From: Mayamaea pseudoterrestris
Taxonomy: Eukaryota; Bacillariophyta; Bacillariophyceae; Sellaphorales; Sellaphoraceae
DNA: 64,000 nucleotides
Reading direction: 5' to 3'
Assembly: GCA_027923505.1 (NCBI GenBank)
Contig: BROI01000010.1
Span: forward strand, 806,001 to 870,000
In this document: piece by piece, positions 1-10,958 of the stretch
Layout of the letters: every line of letters starts with the position of its first letter
Position numbering within the stretch: position 1 is the stretch's first letter
Translations under genes and position numbers: made by a program
The notes under the pieces: model-generated
Database searches by the model: none
Told to the model about the DNA's origin: nothing
The model's input: only the letters and a program-made list of their open reading frames with translations

Positions 1-1306
1 CCAAGACCAGCCAAGAATCCAGCACACTCCAGACTGATGTAAGAGGCACCGACGCATAGAGTCTTTCCAGGGCTCTCTTCTAAAGAAAAAACATCGTCAG
101 ACGAAATAGCAAGCTCGCCGCCTTCACATTCCAAAGGGGATGGGCGGCCACCAGTCGCAATCAAAAAGCGCGATGATGTGATAGTAGTCGTCTGCCCCTT
201 GCGATCCGTCGCTTCAATGGTATGCGGATCAATGAATTTCGCAAGCTTGTTTAGATAAGTAACATTCTTTTCTCGCAGCCGCACTCTATATTTAAAGTTA
301 AGTCCACGTATGTAGTTTTGTATATTTTCGCGTACAATTGACCACGCCACGCGCGTCTTGATTTCATTGTTTCCGTCATGGTCGCCACCTGTCTCGGCTC
401 CAAACATGATCCCATACCCGGGCATGTCGGCATGTATTGATTCTCTGAGAAGTGCGCCGGCATGAAGAAGCTTCTTTGGGATGCACCCTGCAGGAGGAAA
501 ACAAAATGTGAGTGGTAGTTGTGCAGTGTCAAGCAGCAACACCTCCAACGTACCAACATTAACGCAGGTACCACCCAAGCCCCAAGTGGTCCCATGTGGA
601 CTGGGTCGCACAAAGTCCAAGCAAGCCACCTTGGCGCCTAGCGCAGCCGCCTCCTTTGACGCTGCCATGCCACCCGAGCCGCCTCCTATGACGACGAAGT
701 CATAGTCGTAATTATGGTTTGGCGCGTGTCCATCGTCGACCATTGTAGCCGTCACTTCTTTTTCCTTGTCGGATGGAGCAAGAAAGGTTCGACACCAGTC
801 GCTGTAAAGTGCAAGTGAAAAGTAGCCAGAGAGCCAATCAGTCAGTCAGCAGTCAGATGCCATGCGACGGACCGGTTCATCCTACTAAACTTACAGAGTA
901 TCATCATGCCCACCAAGGAAGGAGTGAATCTCGTCCTTGACAAGGCCGTCGCTCTCCGACTTTGTAAACCAGCACATTGGTGATGTTGAATGTGTCTGCG
1001 CCAACGGATCGGTAAAGCATGTCCGAAAGCCATCATCACCAAGCAGCCAGGCTCGATACGTCGCTCGATCCTCAAAGGTATGCGGAATCACCTTGATACG
1101 ATGCGGAAATAAGATGGCAACGGATCGAAGAACGCTCACGGCCCTTGTGAAGAACCCACCTGCGACTCAGCGAAACGTGGATGAGTAAAAGGTCGAGCGT
1201 TTTGGTAAGAAGGCAAGTAGCCTTGACGCTCCGTTGCATTCAAATTTTAAATCTACTTACAGCTGTCATAGCCTGCTACATGGAGAACCTTTCGAGGGCC
1301 CGCCAT
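1..1306 (-). CDS. Glutaredoxin-like domain fused to thioredoxin reductase, 3' partial
   Basis: NADPH-dependent flavoprotein disulfide reductase that should reduce thioredoxin and possibly glutathione-linked partners. Exons on the minus strand: 1306-1261, 1159-895, 801-554, 487-1 (runs off the window); phases agree at all three junctions. Start chosen at 1306 because it lies in CACCATGG. Residues ~1-110 look like a thioredoxin fold: one Cys in YDSCGFF, a cis-Pro-type HSTSPMCWF, then FLGGHDD, which resembles the glutathione-binding end of glutaredoxins. After a short linker the FAD motif GGGSGG and the redox-active CVNVGC (with GGTCVNVGCIPKK) identify the animal-type, high-molecular-weight thioredoxin reductase. 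ATGGRP follows. The C-terminal active site (often GCUG) lies outside the window. The domain order resembles thioredoxin-glutathione reductases, but with a monothiol CGFF site. The third intron (66 nt) is a multiple of three with no stop. Family call certain; fusion rests on in-frame splicing across 894-802. Confidence 0.87.
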
Positions 1307-1918
1307 GGTGATTCGCGTCGGTCGCCTCAACTCGTCTCGTCTCGCCTCACCTTCGCTGTCAATGGTCCGTGGACGCGAATGCGACGGACGTCCTTCATGG
1401 CGCGCCTCGAGGGACATACCGGTCCGATATGTACACAAAACGCCACAGTTCACTTGAACCAAGAAATAAATGCAATACTCGTACAATAATAGACGATTTT
1501 CCCTGCCAGGGATAATCTTTGTATTCTTTGCCTCATTGGCAAATGTGCCATGCCATGTTGATCTTTCGTTCCAGGCAATAACTACAAACTCTACCTAGGT
1601 TTCTCGTTTTGACAGCTCGGAGTTTTCATTGACATGAACAGAGCTCAAACGCGGCGGATTGGATGGACGGATGAAATAGCACAGGAATTTACAGGCTGCG
1701 GGCAATGATATGACTGTAGCAAGCGTCTGGAAGAGTTGTCGAGGATCTGCCAGAAGCTTGTGCGAACGGATCGACCGAGTCTTTTGTTCTTCCCGCTCTA
1801 CTCACTGCCAAACATATGGATAGCTATCGTACGAGCACACATTCATGTATCAACACGATATAATATATATATTAATCAACTGTATCATCTCTCCCGTATG
1901 AATCGCCACAGAGTCATT
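1307..1918. other. Gene-poor stretch
   Basis: Upstream DNA of the thioredoxin reductase fusion and downstream DNA of the small membrane protein at 1919. An upstream ATG in frame with the fusion exists (MSLEARHEG), so the 5' end could be longer. No other coding signal or RNA gene recognised. Confidence 0.5.
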
Positions 1919-2133
1919 TCAAAAGAATTCATCCTTGTCAATGCGTGGACGCAACTTTTCGTATTGGTCCTTTGTCGGCGGCCCATATTTGGGCGGATGA
2001 TTGCGCAGCACATTCTGGTTTACCTTCTCCCAAGTGTTCAACATGGATCCCGTCTTTTTCGTATACATTGTAAAGCCGGCGCTAGATGCAAGCACGACGA
2101 GAAAGAGAGGAAGCGCCCATGACGATGGTTCAT

Positions 2134-2170
<37 letters not shown>

Positions 2171-2260
2171 TGTTCGTGGAATACCGGTATTCGGCTCGGC
2201 ACTTGCCTTCAGATCCTTATCTGGCGGAGGTCGTGGTGTATTAAAGGCCGGATTTGACAT
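1919..2260 (-). CDS. Small single-pass membrane protein, function unknown
   Basis: A 113-residue protein, single exon. I do not recognise its family. The N-terminal third is Pro-rich and then Thr-rich; nine Thr codons come from a (GTC)n microsatellite on the plus strand. One membrane segment follows (LPLFLVVLASSAGFTMY), then a basic, Pro-containing tail with YGPPTKDQYEKLRPR and an acidic/aromatic end, DKDEFF. This resembles a small mitochondrial or ER tail protein, but nothing decides between them. A TTG-initiated extension to 2299 (MQSQSGLARTSLI) is open but less likely than the ATG at 2260. The reading frame stays open through the repeat. Divergent from UTP11. Confidence 0.6.
2135..2164 (+). 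repeat. (GTC)n trinucleotide microsatellite
   Basis: About nine uninterrupted GTC units inside the small membrane-protein gene, read on the minus strand as a poly-Thr tract. The unit is three bases, so length changes would keep the frame. Confidence 0.9.
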
Positions 2261-2299
2261 GATCAAACTAGTTCGTGCAAGACCTGATTGAGATTGCAA

Positions 2300-2715
2300 A
2301 TGTCGCTTCTCGCTCGCGCCTTCTCGTTTCTCGTTTGCTCCCTGAGTGGTCGATAACGTTTTCTATGCTCTTTAGGCTCTTCAATGCCCATCAATTGCTG
2401 TGATATCATACAGAGTGATATTGGGTCACGTTGTTTTGCTGTAATGGCAAGATCAAACCGAAGGCGCCTTCAGAGAATGTTCGATCGCCGCTACCGCGTC
2501 GATTGTCGTCGATTTCACATCGTTCTTCGGTGCGACACTAAAAATGTCTTTTCATTCACGCATTTTAAACGCCGCCTGCGTCCATCACCACACAAAAAAA
2601 TCTGCAAGCAAGAAGTTGGATGCCAAAAATTGCCATCACACTTCTTCTATAACCATTACACAGACTATTATTGTCTATTCCTGTATTATTACTGACTACA
2701 GTCAGATTTGTCATC
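2300..2715. promoter_or_regulatory. Divergent upstream region, small membrane protein / UTP11
   Basis: Noncoding interval between two divergently read genes, so it should hold both promoters. Only short overlapping ORFs are present. No defined promoter element could be assigned by eye. Confidence 0.4.
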
Positions 2716-3588
2716 ATGTCGTCACTCCGTAACGCTGTCAAGCGCGTCACACACAAGGAACGCGCCCAGCCGCAGTCTCGATCGCACCTTGGCTGTTTGG
2801 AGAAGCACAAGGACTACAAGGTTCGCGCCCAAGACTATCATCGCAAGGAGGATCGCTTGAATAAGATGCGTACAACTGCTGCCATGCGAAATCCTGATGA
2901 ATTTTACTTTGGAATGAAAAATGCGCAAGTCAAAGACGGACATCACAAGAAAACGCGTGAGGCCAACCAGAAGGAGTTTGACAGAGCCATCGGCAGTGAT
3001 ACTATTCGTCTCATGAAGGATCAAGACTTGAGCTACATTCGCATGCAAAAGCAACGAGACGCGAAGAAGATAGAGCGCATGCAATCATCGCTCCAGTTTC
3101 TCGACGAAGGTGGGCATGGGAATAATAATTCGTCCAGTTGTCGGAAGCATACCATTTTTGTGGAAGATAGTGAGAAAGCGGAGAATTTTGATGTGGCGGA
3201 GCACTTTGACACAATACCGGCGCTGGCTGACCGGACGTTCAACCGACCTCGAGTGTCGCAACTTCGAGACGCTGCCATGCAAGCTGCAGGTAGCAGCACC
3301 AAACATCGAAATGATGGCACTGTTGAGCAATTAGCCATCAAGAGTAAAGCTGGTTTGCAAAATCTAGCCAAGAATGCACGCAAGCAAGCCAACGCATTAG
3401 CGCGCGCCAAGTCTAGCATGTATAGCGAATTAGAGGCGCGGACAAAGCGCGTGGGCGAATTGAGCCGGGCCGAGGCTCATTTGGTGACGGAGAAGCTGGT
3501 TGCCTCAAAGGGACGGAAACGTAAGGTCAAGGAGGCAATGGATGGTCGACCAGCGCAGTATGTGTGGCGAAGGAAGCGACTTGGATAG
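2716..3588 (+). CDS. UTP11: U3 snoRNA-associated protein UTP11
   Basis: Component of the small-subunit processome, acting in the nucleolus in 18S rRNA maturation. Single exon, 290 residues, close to the family size. Diagnostic stretches: RSHLGCLEKHKDYKVRAQDY near the N-terminus (human equivalent RKHLGLLEKKKDYKLRADDY), NPDEFYFGM, the LMKDQDLSYIRMQKQRDAKK block, and FNRPR in the middle; the C-terminus is rich in basic residues. Start at 2716 gives MSSLRNAVKR, which aligns with the conserved N-terminus; an in-frame upstream ATG at 2671 is less likely. Divergent from the small membrane protein at 1919-2260. With PES1 and TOR it is one of three genes in the window tied to ribosome production. Confidence 0.95.
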   Translation: MSSLRNAVKRVTHKERAQPQSRSHLGCLEKHKDYKVRAQDYHRKEDRLNKMRTTAAMRNPDEFYFGMKNAQVKDGHHKKTREANQKEFDRAIGSDTIRLMKDQDLSYIRMQKQRDAKKIERMQSSLQFLDEGGHGNNNSSSCRKHTIFVEDSEKAENFDVAEHFDTIPALADRTFNRPRVSQLRDAAMQAAGSSTKHRNDGTVEQLAIKSKAGLQNLAKNARKQANALARAKSSMYSELEARTKRVGELSRAEAHLVTEKLVASKGRKRKVKEAMDGRPAQYVWRRKRLG

Positions 3589-3953
3589 ATAATGATGTGT
3601 ATATTATTCACGGTCAAGCAAGATACATTTAAGATACCCTACTAGCAGCTGCCAAAAAGTAGTGTACTTTCGTCTTACTATAGTAAACAATCGCATTCAG
3701 TATATGTATTGGCAATGTACAAGTATTTATCGGTAGACAAAGTTGCTTCATCACTTTCAGTGGTCGGGTGCTGGACAGAGTAGTTTTTGGGCAAGTGCAA
3801 AGTGCAAACTCGCCAGGGTGGAAGGCGGGAGGCAGAATCTCATTTTTGGCAACGCAGCAACGACAGCTGTAGCAAGTTACATCATTGCAAAATCTGCTAT
3901 GCATATGTAGTCAATGCAAACAAAGAGACTGTCCATGTAGGATGCTAGGGTGC
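3589..3953. other. Short intergenic stretch
   Basis: Convergent 3' ends of UTP11 and the membrane protein at 3954. A 91-residue minus-strand ORF (3629-3904) has no family resemblance and is probably spurious. Confidence 0.5.
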
Positions 3954-4488
3954 TTATTGCTCATCTATCTGCTCTCGAACCAAATGCTCAATTGACTGGC
4001 AGCTCTGAGCGTATTATAAAGAAAAGAGGCGACAGATGGTAAAAGATAGAAAGGCTTAGTGTTAGCATGATATATTCGATTCATGGACTTACCTTCATCA
4101 TTTCTGTACCAGTCTGTGAGAGCAGTACAAAAAACATGCGAGGTTCGTCGCCGTCAATCGAAAGATCATCCGTCCAATTTACGGCAGCAGCGTCATGCTG
4201 ACTTGATTCGTAATCGTCAAATGAATCCAACGACTGGATGCTTTCTGTCTTTGCAGTCGATAAACTGCCATCCTTGTAATTAAAGTCGTCGGCATTTGTG
4301 CACGCGGTTCCATCGCCATGCTGCGAACGGTCCAGCTGCGCCAGCGATTCAAGCACCAATGGACTGGCTTCAAGAGGGGGCGCTCTCTCCTCAAGCGTCA
4401 TTTTCTTCCTTGTCGTCATGTAGTAATGGACCATTACTTGCATTAGAATGACTCCAAGCCAAGCGAATAGGGAGAGTGTCATCTCCAT
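3954..4488 (-). CDS. Small N-terminally anchored membrane protein, unknown function
   Basis: Two exons, 4488-4093 and 4004-3954, joined across an 88-nt GT-AG intron (donor GTAAGT, acceptor CTCAG); 148 residues. An N-terminal hydrophobic segment (LFAWLGVILMQVMVHYYM) is followed by a basic stop-transfer TTRKK and a long acidic, Ser-rich soluble part (SFDDYESSQHD, DDLSIDGDE). The C-terminal exon encodes SCQSIEHLVREQIDEQ. No family recognised. The splice removes a shorter end and is supported by both consensus sites and a clean stop. Divergent from the dioxygenase-like gene. Confidence 0.55.
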
Positions 4489-5160
4489 TGTGTGGGGTCG
4501 TTTGCGTTCCGAGGAAATATGAGCAACGACAGATTCTTTGCAGCGTGAGTGGCGCAGATCCTATATACAGAATGATCAGGTCACACAGTCGATCGCTGTC
4601 AAGTTGAACAAGTGAGTATTGTACGGACGAGCGGGTGCTTCGTAAGGTAACGTAATGTGAGTGGACGCCATTCGGGCTGTCGATCTCGAGAGACGCAAGC
4701 GACCCACAGCAAATGGGCTGCGAAAAATGTCGCTCGCCTACTTAGGGGAGTGTGCTGTTCTGCAGCCAATCATAATGCAAGTTGAAGGTATCTTCACTGC
4801 GGCACCGCATTTTGTGTGCTAGCTATCCTTCCGTCCCTTTACCATCAGTCAATGCGATATCAAAATAAAAAGGACTTCTTCAATGTTTTATATTCTTGAT
4901 CTACCGGTAGCTTAAGCAGGCTGCTGCTTTGAACTTTTTGAGTACTAAAAAACTGTAAGTTATAAGTACCATTTCTTGTGACCGGTAGTTGCATGCATAC
5001 AATCGTGCTCGTGGAGCTTTCATATGCAGGCACGCCTCTCAGCTGTTTCGTCGCAAAATTGTGACTGCTGCACATATCCTTTGTTTCGCTGCACAACGAC
5101 AAGTATCAAACATTGCCAACGAAAGGCGTCGGTCTTCCAACAAACTGGTTTTAAAATACG
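4489..5160. promoter_or_regulatory. Divergent upstream region
   Basis: 672 bp between a minus- and a plus-strand gene. It contains a perfect CTACCGGTAG palindrome at 4901-4910 and a second ACCGGT at 4981-4986. Otherwise only short ORFs. Confidence 0.4.
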
Positions 5161-7971
5161 ATGAAGCAAGGTGAGAGCAAGTGAAGTGGACGCTTTCAAA
5201 GCTTCGTCTATTGATGCGCGGAAAAGACTCACTTGTTCGGCAGCAGCAAAGTGCACTAACATGACGCGCATGCCGTGTGTTTGTTTACCTTCACAGTCGA
5301 GCTTGTTGAAAAGGAGGAATCGTTTGACGAAGTTCCTGAAGAAACCAACGAACGAGTGCAAAAAGAGGCTTTAAACCAATCCAGTGTCAATGGAAGCTCG
5401 CAGTCACCACTGAACTTACAACTAAAGAACAAATGCTCAACGAGAGTTCCACGACGACTCGCCATGATTCTTCGAGCCTTCTTCTGTGATGTTCCCTTAC
5501 TATTGGTATTTCTCGTCTACGCTTCTCTCCTGTGGCTATCACATGTTTATGATAACTACCTCTACGAGCAACTACAAGCCATGCATATTTCCCAAGAGCG
5601 TCGAGCCACTGAAATAACATACTATACGCGGACCTGCTCGGAAGAAGATGTGACAGCCAAAAGTGGAGCAGACTTGTATCTGTCAATGAATGCTACTGCT
5701 GACCAGGCCTACAATCATCAGCTGCTACATGGTTTCACCGTCTTTCCCAGTGTCTTGACTCCTGCCACTGCAAATGCTTTGCGCCAGCATGTTGTCGAGC
5801 GGAACACTTTTAATGCTTCCGACGAAGAGTCGATTCATTTGATCGCGCATGACAATCGATACTCATTTGGGTTGCAGTCCTCGTTTCCGGCTGTGTCGAA
5901 TGCCTTGATTGAAATCGCCAATCACCGCCTCTTGCGACCCGCTCTAGAAAAAATTTTGGGCCGGAACCCAACTTTGATTGAAATGACCGCCATTACAAGC
6001 TCCTTCGGTGCCGTCGATCAGCATTGGCACGAGGACGTTGTTCCGACGGGATCGGCTGCTCAATATGCCAGAACATTTGGTCCCATCTACAGTTTGTTTG
6101 TGCCCTTGCAACTCACTACCAAGGCCATGGGTGCGACAGATGCTTGTCCTGGAACGCACTACTGCTCGGCTGCTGGAACGGACATCGTCTGCGGGCAGCA
6201 TGGAATTGCCATGGTGGGCGAGGATGGAGTTTGGCCTGCGGGCGATGGACTATTAATGAATATGCAAGCGTTTCATCGCGGAACGGCACACACTGATCCA
6301 TCTGGCCCTGATCGAGTCATGCTCATTTTGTCATTTACGAACCGGCAACGCCGGGCCGAGTCTCGACAGCTGTCACAAGGATACTCCTATAGTCTTCGTT
6401 GGGACCAGTATGGACATACGTTGAATGACATGTCCAAGGCGGATCGTATCATGCACAAGCCATGGACACTCTTGCGGACGCTCGGGTTGTTCAAGCTTCC
6501 TGGTACGGAATGGGGCATTGACTATGTCACGAGCGCGTGCATGCGCATCGCCAATGAAGATTATGGATTTAGAGAGGATGATTTAAATGACTTCTTGGAA
6601 CGAGGAGGCATCTGGTGGATTCCAACATTTCTCCAGGCGCAGCTCACGGATGACTCATACTCGTGGTATGATTACTTTCATGATACTGGCAAGCTATGTC
6701 TGAACTTCTTCCAGTCCAAACTGGTGCCGGGCTTTGCAGGAATTTATCTTTTCCTTTATACGATTGTTAGCGGGTTCTCACGTGAAGATCGATTGACTGC
6801 CACGGCAAGGAATGCTATTGTTCGCCTGTTTGTGTTGGGGTGCATCGTGTTTATTCTCTATCGACTGGCTATTATTCGCGTCGACAGTTCAGATTGGGCA
6901 AAAGACTTACGTCAAAAAAAGCGATACCGTGGAGTGATCAAGAATCAACGCTTGTTCGGGATAAAGAGTGAAGGTCCATCAACATTGCCCCATCGCCGCG
7001 ATGTTTTAATTGAGACGCGGTACGGGTCAGACACTCTGGCCATGTACGAAGACTACATTGATGGGCATCCAGGAAATCGGTTTTTTCGAGAGTATGTTAC
7101 TGGTGCGGCTGACTCCTTTCACCAATATCCCGAATTTTTAAAGAACGCTAGCGCTTACTATGTCTTTCAGGCCGTGAAGGACAATCAGGGTCGCTTCCTG
7201 TACCAAGGTCCAACGGGAGCTTGGGAGTGGATGACGGATGCCAAATCGATTGCGTATGTTCGGATGATATTGGCTACGCATTCGCACCCAACGAAGAAAA
7301 TGTTGGCCCGTGCGCTCCGTCGCCTTGTTAGCAATGTTATGTACGGCATACACAGCGAGACAAGGATGGCGCAAGGGCATACCGTTCCGTACTTGCAGCA
7401 TTTAAAAGTCAAGATAATTAGAAGCGATGGATATGAAGTCAAGCACTCACAACTGTCAAAAAAAGATTCCTCATCGCAGCTGCGGTCGTTTCTATCGCTC
7501 GAGTCGTTGCCGATTCTCAACAGGCGCATGGTCGCTGAGCATAAGAGTCCCTTACCGCCTCATGCAACACTCATGGAACCCGATGTCGGTGCTTGGCTTA
7601 CTGTCGATGATTTGGTTGAGTGTATGGATGATGATAACGACGATGACGTTGTGTATTGGTATCCCGCAATAATCGAGTCCATTACAGCCACCGGCGACTA
7701 TTTTATTCATTGGGCCGCCGGAGGAACAGGAACGTGTGAGCTGGGCTATGTGCGACCTTTTCGCGGCTACGTTGCTGGGCAAGAACTCGAGCTTTACCAT
7801 GGCGGCAATGACGGCCAGCTTGAATGCACTGTGCTTCGAGTAAATGACGATGGAACCTACGATTTATATTTTGCTGACGGCGAGATACTTCGAAACATAG
7901 GCATTGAATTTTTACGTCATACCGCCGACGAAAGCGACTCAGAGATTGCCAAATACAAGACTGCGTACTGA
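5161..7971 (+). CDS. Phytanoyl-CoA-dioxygenase-like membrane protein with Tudor-like C-terminus
   Basis: Likely Fe(II)/2-oxoglutarate oxygenase; substrate unknown. Exons 5161-5170 and 5297-7971 give 894 residues. The tiny first exon (MKQ plus one base) ends at G|GTGAGA and joins at TTCACAG in the right phase; the alternative start is Met at 5275. A membrane anchor lies at ~65-85 (PLLLVFLVYASLLWLSHVY). The oxygenase core shows the metal triad pattern, HWHED (HxD) and the distal His in QAFHRGTAH, with an Arg in DRVMLILSF. A hydrophobic pair follows around VPGFAGIYLFLYTIV and LFVLGCIVFILYRLAII. The last ~130 residues hold two Tudor/agenet-like units, WYPAIIESITATGDYFIHW and VNDDGTYDLYFADGE. That combination is unusual. 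Its stop is only 23 bp from the ATG101 stop on the other strand. Confidence 0.8.
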
Positions 7972-7994
7972 TTTAACTCTTTATACACATCACT

Positions 7995-8972
7995 TCAGCT
8001 ACTTAAATTTAAGATGGGTGGCATGTTGGCGACTCGCGTGTACATGTTTTCCCTATCGTCCGCGCGTTTTGTGCAAGCAATTTCGAACTCATACTGGACA
8101 GGAGGAACGTGATCGACAGGGCCGCCTACAATCTCAAAAACCTTGGCAAGCGCAGATCGTAACATCCCTTCGCCCATGTCCTGGAATGAAAGTGTAAGAA
8201 AAACGGTAGAACCTTGCCACTGGCACTGCATGTACTGCAACAATCCAATCCGGGGCGATTCTCACCTCAATGCGCTGACGCTCAATTACGGCGGCCGAGT
8301 CATTGCCAATCGGTCTTGGTGTATTATTAACTACTATTCGTATCACCCATTGCTCAAAGCTGTGCAAGCGAAAGAACTTAAATAGGTGAGCTTGAAATTT
8401 TGCCATGTAAGATGTAAGGTCTCGCTTCAAGTGCAGTACATACACGACTTTTTCTTCGTGGGACATGAGACCAAAAAGCTGACGCGAGGCTCTTCTCTCC
8501 AAGAAACTCAATGTCAAGCATCCCTAAAAATGAAATAATGAGAAACAGCTTCTCCATTGTGGAGGAAACTACTCTAACCTCACACGCTTCATCGTACGTA
8601 CGCTGAGTAACTCAGGCCCAATCTGCGAGAGACTACGAAGAAACGTTTCAATCGCTTGATTTATTTTTTGATCAAGATCATTTTCGAGGGACGACCGTGG
8701 CGCGTGGGTGCCTAACGTGGCGGAAATGCGAGTGTATGTGAGCCGAAACCCTTCACATTCAACCTGAGACGGCTTGACTGGTCCTGGCGATCGGATGCTG
8801 TAGTATTCCACAGCAACAAAATTAAGAGACAGCAGAAGCGAGAAATTCAGACATTCTATCGTGCTTATCTTTAAACTTACAAGAGAATGGTATGCAGAAT
8901 GCACTGCAATGCTTCACGGACTTGGCCTGTCGACAGCTCTAGCTCAGGAATGTGGTGCTCCTTGCAGTTCAT
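7995..8972 (-). CDS. ATG101: Autophagy-related protein 101 (HORMA domain)
   Basis: Partner of ATG13 in the ATG1/ULK autophagy-initiation complex. Five exons: 8972-8881, 8797-8602, 8523-8444, 8359-8266, 8180-7995; all phases agree and the product is 215 residues (human 218). Recognised by MNCKEHHIPELELSTGQVRE and CILHTILFIRS, matching human MNC...VLHTVLLHRS; then EGFRLTYTRIS, LDQKINQAIETFLRSL, LSFLERRASRQLFG and FEQWVIRIVV. The human WF finger region (RWPF) corresponds roughly to RQLFG, so the finger Trp is not obvious. The introns are 83, 78, 84 and 85 nt; the third (84 nt) is in frame without a stop, so a retained form would add 28 residues. Divergent from FabD, and about 4.5 kb from TOR, the kinase that represses this complex. 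Confidence 0.88.
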
Positions 8973-9557
8973 GGGGCAACAGGTGAAGTGGTCTTGCGAC
9001 TTTCAATAGACCAGTACGAAGTGTAAGCTGTCAAATAAGCTGTGCGCCAAGGTGACTGGTGATGTAACTGGTCGTGGCAGCGGCGTCGATGTGCAATTCA
9101 ATAACACCTGTCACAGCGGTTGTGATTGATCCACGAGTTCTGTCATACCGGTACTACTTGGAACTGAATCGTCACAACTAAAATCTTGACACTGCTGCAA
9201 AGGAGCCTCTGTGGTTGTGCCAGGTCTATCAGTCGTAGATCATCTACCTGTACAGGTAGAAAAGATGCTAATGGGTAGTATTGTTTGTTTCATCGACAGT
9301 GAACTGCCACGCAGCTAGGTCAAACCAACGGAGATCTCTTTTGGGTCAGACCCCGGTCACTCGGCGCTCGCATCGAATGTCGCAAAGGTTCTGACGTACT
9401 TGAATGACGGCGCGCCTTGACAGCACCGCAAACTCGACGTGCACGTCGTCGCCCAATTCGCATGACGACGTACTGTATACATTCATACGGTTAGCTTTGC
9501 TTGTTCGCCCTGTCCATATTGACCAAATACCAAGATACTCAACACTTCTAGAGTAAT
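8973..9557. promoter_or_regulatory. Divergent upstream region, ATG101 / FabD
   Basis: 585 bp of noncoding DNA between two divergent start codons. Includes a TACCGGTA palindrome at 9146-9153. No ORF or RNA gene supported. Confidence 0.4.
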
Positions 9558-10693
9558 ATGATCCGACGTAGTGTATTTGCCTTTATGCTTTCTGCACGAT
9601 TCGCATCGGCTTTCGTCCCTGCGGTTCGATCGACGACGCGACGAATTTCATCGGCTGTTTGCGCTTCTGACAATGACTTTGAGGACTTTAAAGCAACGAC
9701 AGCCTTTATGTTTCCCGGCCAAGGTGCTCAATACGTTGGCATGTGCGCGGATCTTGTCAAGCAAGTGCCGAAAGCAAAAGAACTCTTTAACGAAGCGAGT
9801 GAGATTCTAGGGTATGACCTTCTCCAGGTCTGCATTGACGGCCCCAAGGAAAAACTTGATTCGACAGTCGTCTCGCAACCTGCCATATTCGTGGCATCTA
9901 TGGCAGCTGTCGAAAAGCTTAAGCAAGAGCAAGGGCAGGAAGCAGTCGATGCCGCCACGTGTGCAATGGGCTTGAGCTTGGGCGAGTATTCGGCCCTTTG
10001 CTTTGCCGACGCCATCTCCTTTGCGGACGGCGTAAAGATCACCAAGGCTCGAGGTGAAGCCATGCAATCTGCGTCAGATGCTGCTGATTCTGGCATGGTT
10101 TCCGTCATTGGTTTAGACAAGGAACGGGTGGCTGAGCTATGTGCGGCAGCCTCACGTATATCGGGTAAACAGATTCAGATTGCCAATTACCTTTGTAGCG
10201 GCAATTACGCTATCAGTGGCGCTACTGAGGCCTGCGCCATCGTCACTGAGATTGCCAAGCCTGAGTTCAAGGCTCGCATGACGGTCAAGCTTGCTGTCGC
10301 TGGTGCTTTTCACACAGATTTTATGAAGCCGGCCGTTTCCGCTTTGGAGCAAGTGCTCGCTGGAGTTGAAATCAAAAGGCCACGCATCCCTGTCGTGAGC
10401 AACGTGGACGCCAAGCCACACAGCGACCCAGAGACAATTAAAAAGCTGCTAGCGACGCAGGTATGTGATCACAAGCTCGCCTACTAGTTTTATGTCAAGT
10501 TGTTTTGCGTCACATCCTTTGCACTCACTCCTTCCCCTAACAGGTAACTAGTCCAGTACTTTGGGAAAATACCATGGATCTTGTCCTCTCCAAAGACTTT
10601 GGCAAGGCCTACGAGCTTGGACCAGGAAAGGTTACGGCAGGTATCCTGAAACGATTCAGCAAGACTGCCGAATGCATTAATGTTGAAGCCTAG
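9558..10693 (+). CDS. fabD: Plastid malonyl-CoA:ACP transacylase
   Basis: Loads malonyl groups onto acyl carrier protein for type II fatty-acid synthesis in the plastid. Exons 9558-10460 and 10544-10693 (83-nt intron), 350 residues. The presequence MIRRSVFAFMLSARFASAFV carries an ASAF-type cleavage motif and an Arg/Ser-rich transit stretch, as in heterokont plastid proteins. Catalytic features: FMFPGQGAQ near the start, the nucleophile elbow GLSLGEYSAL (Ser), and the active His in GAFHTDFM. The C-terminal exon gives VTSPVLWENTMD and the expected ELGPGK. Reading through the intron instead adds only VCDHKLAY before a stop. Divergent from ATG101. Confidence 0.95.
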
Positions 10694-10958
10694 GATGCGC
10701 AATGATTGATTTCGCTTCATTCAAATAGCTAACAGTAACTAATTGCATGGTATCTATCATGTTGTAGGTCATATGCACCGGTATTATACGGTGTAGTCGT
10801 ACTATGCGTCGGTTTAATGAATTGATCCTTCTCATTGCCGCTGCGTCAGCCGAAATGCCTGTTTCAGTGAAAATCACGCCGATGCTAAACAACTCACACC
10901 ACAAGATACTCTACATCCTCTGTCGCTTGGTTGGGTTAGTTATACGAGTGTTAACGCA

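Noticed and set aside
3629-3904. 91-codon Cys-rich minus ORF
   Set aside because: Cys spacing matches no known finger and it lies between two convergent genes as 3' DNA.
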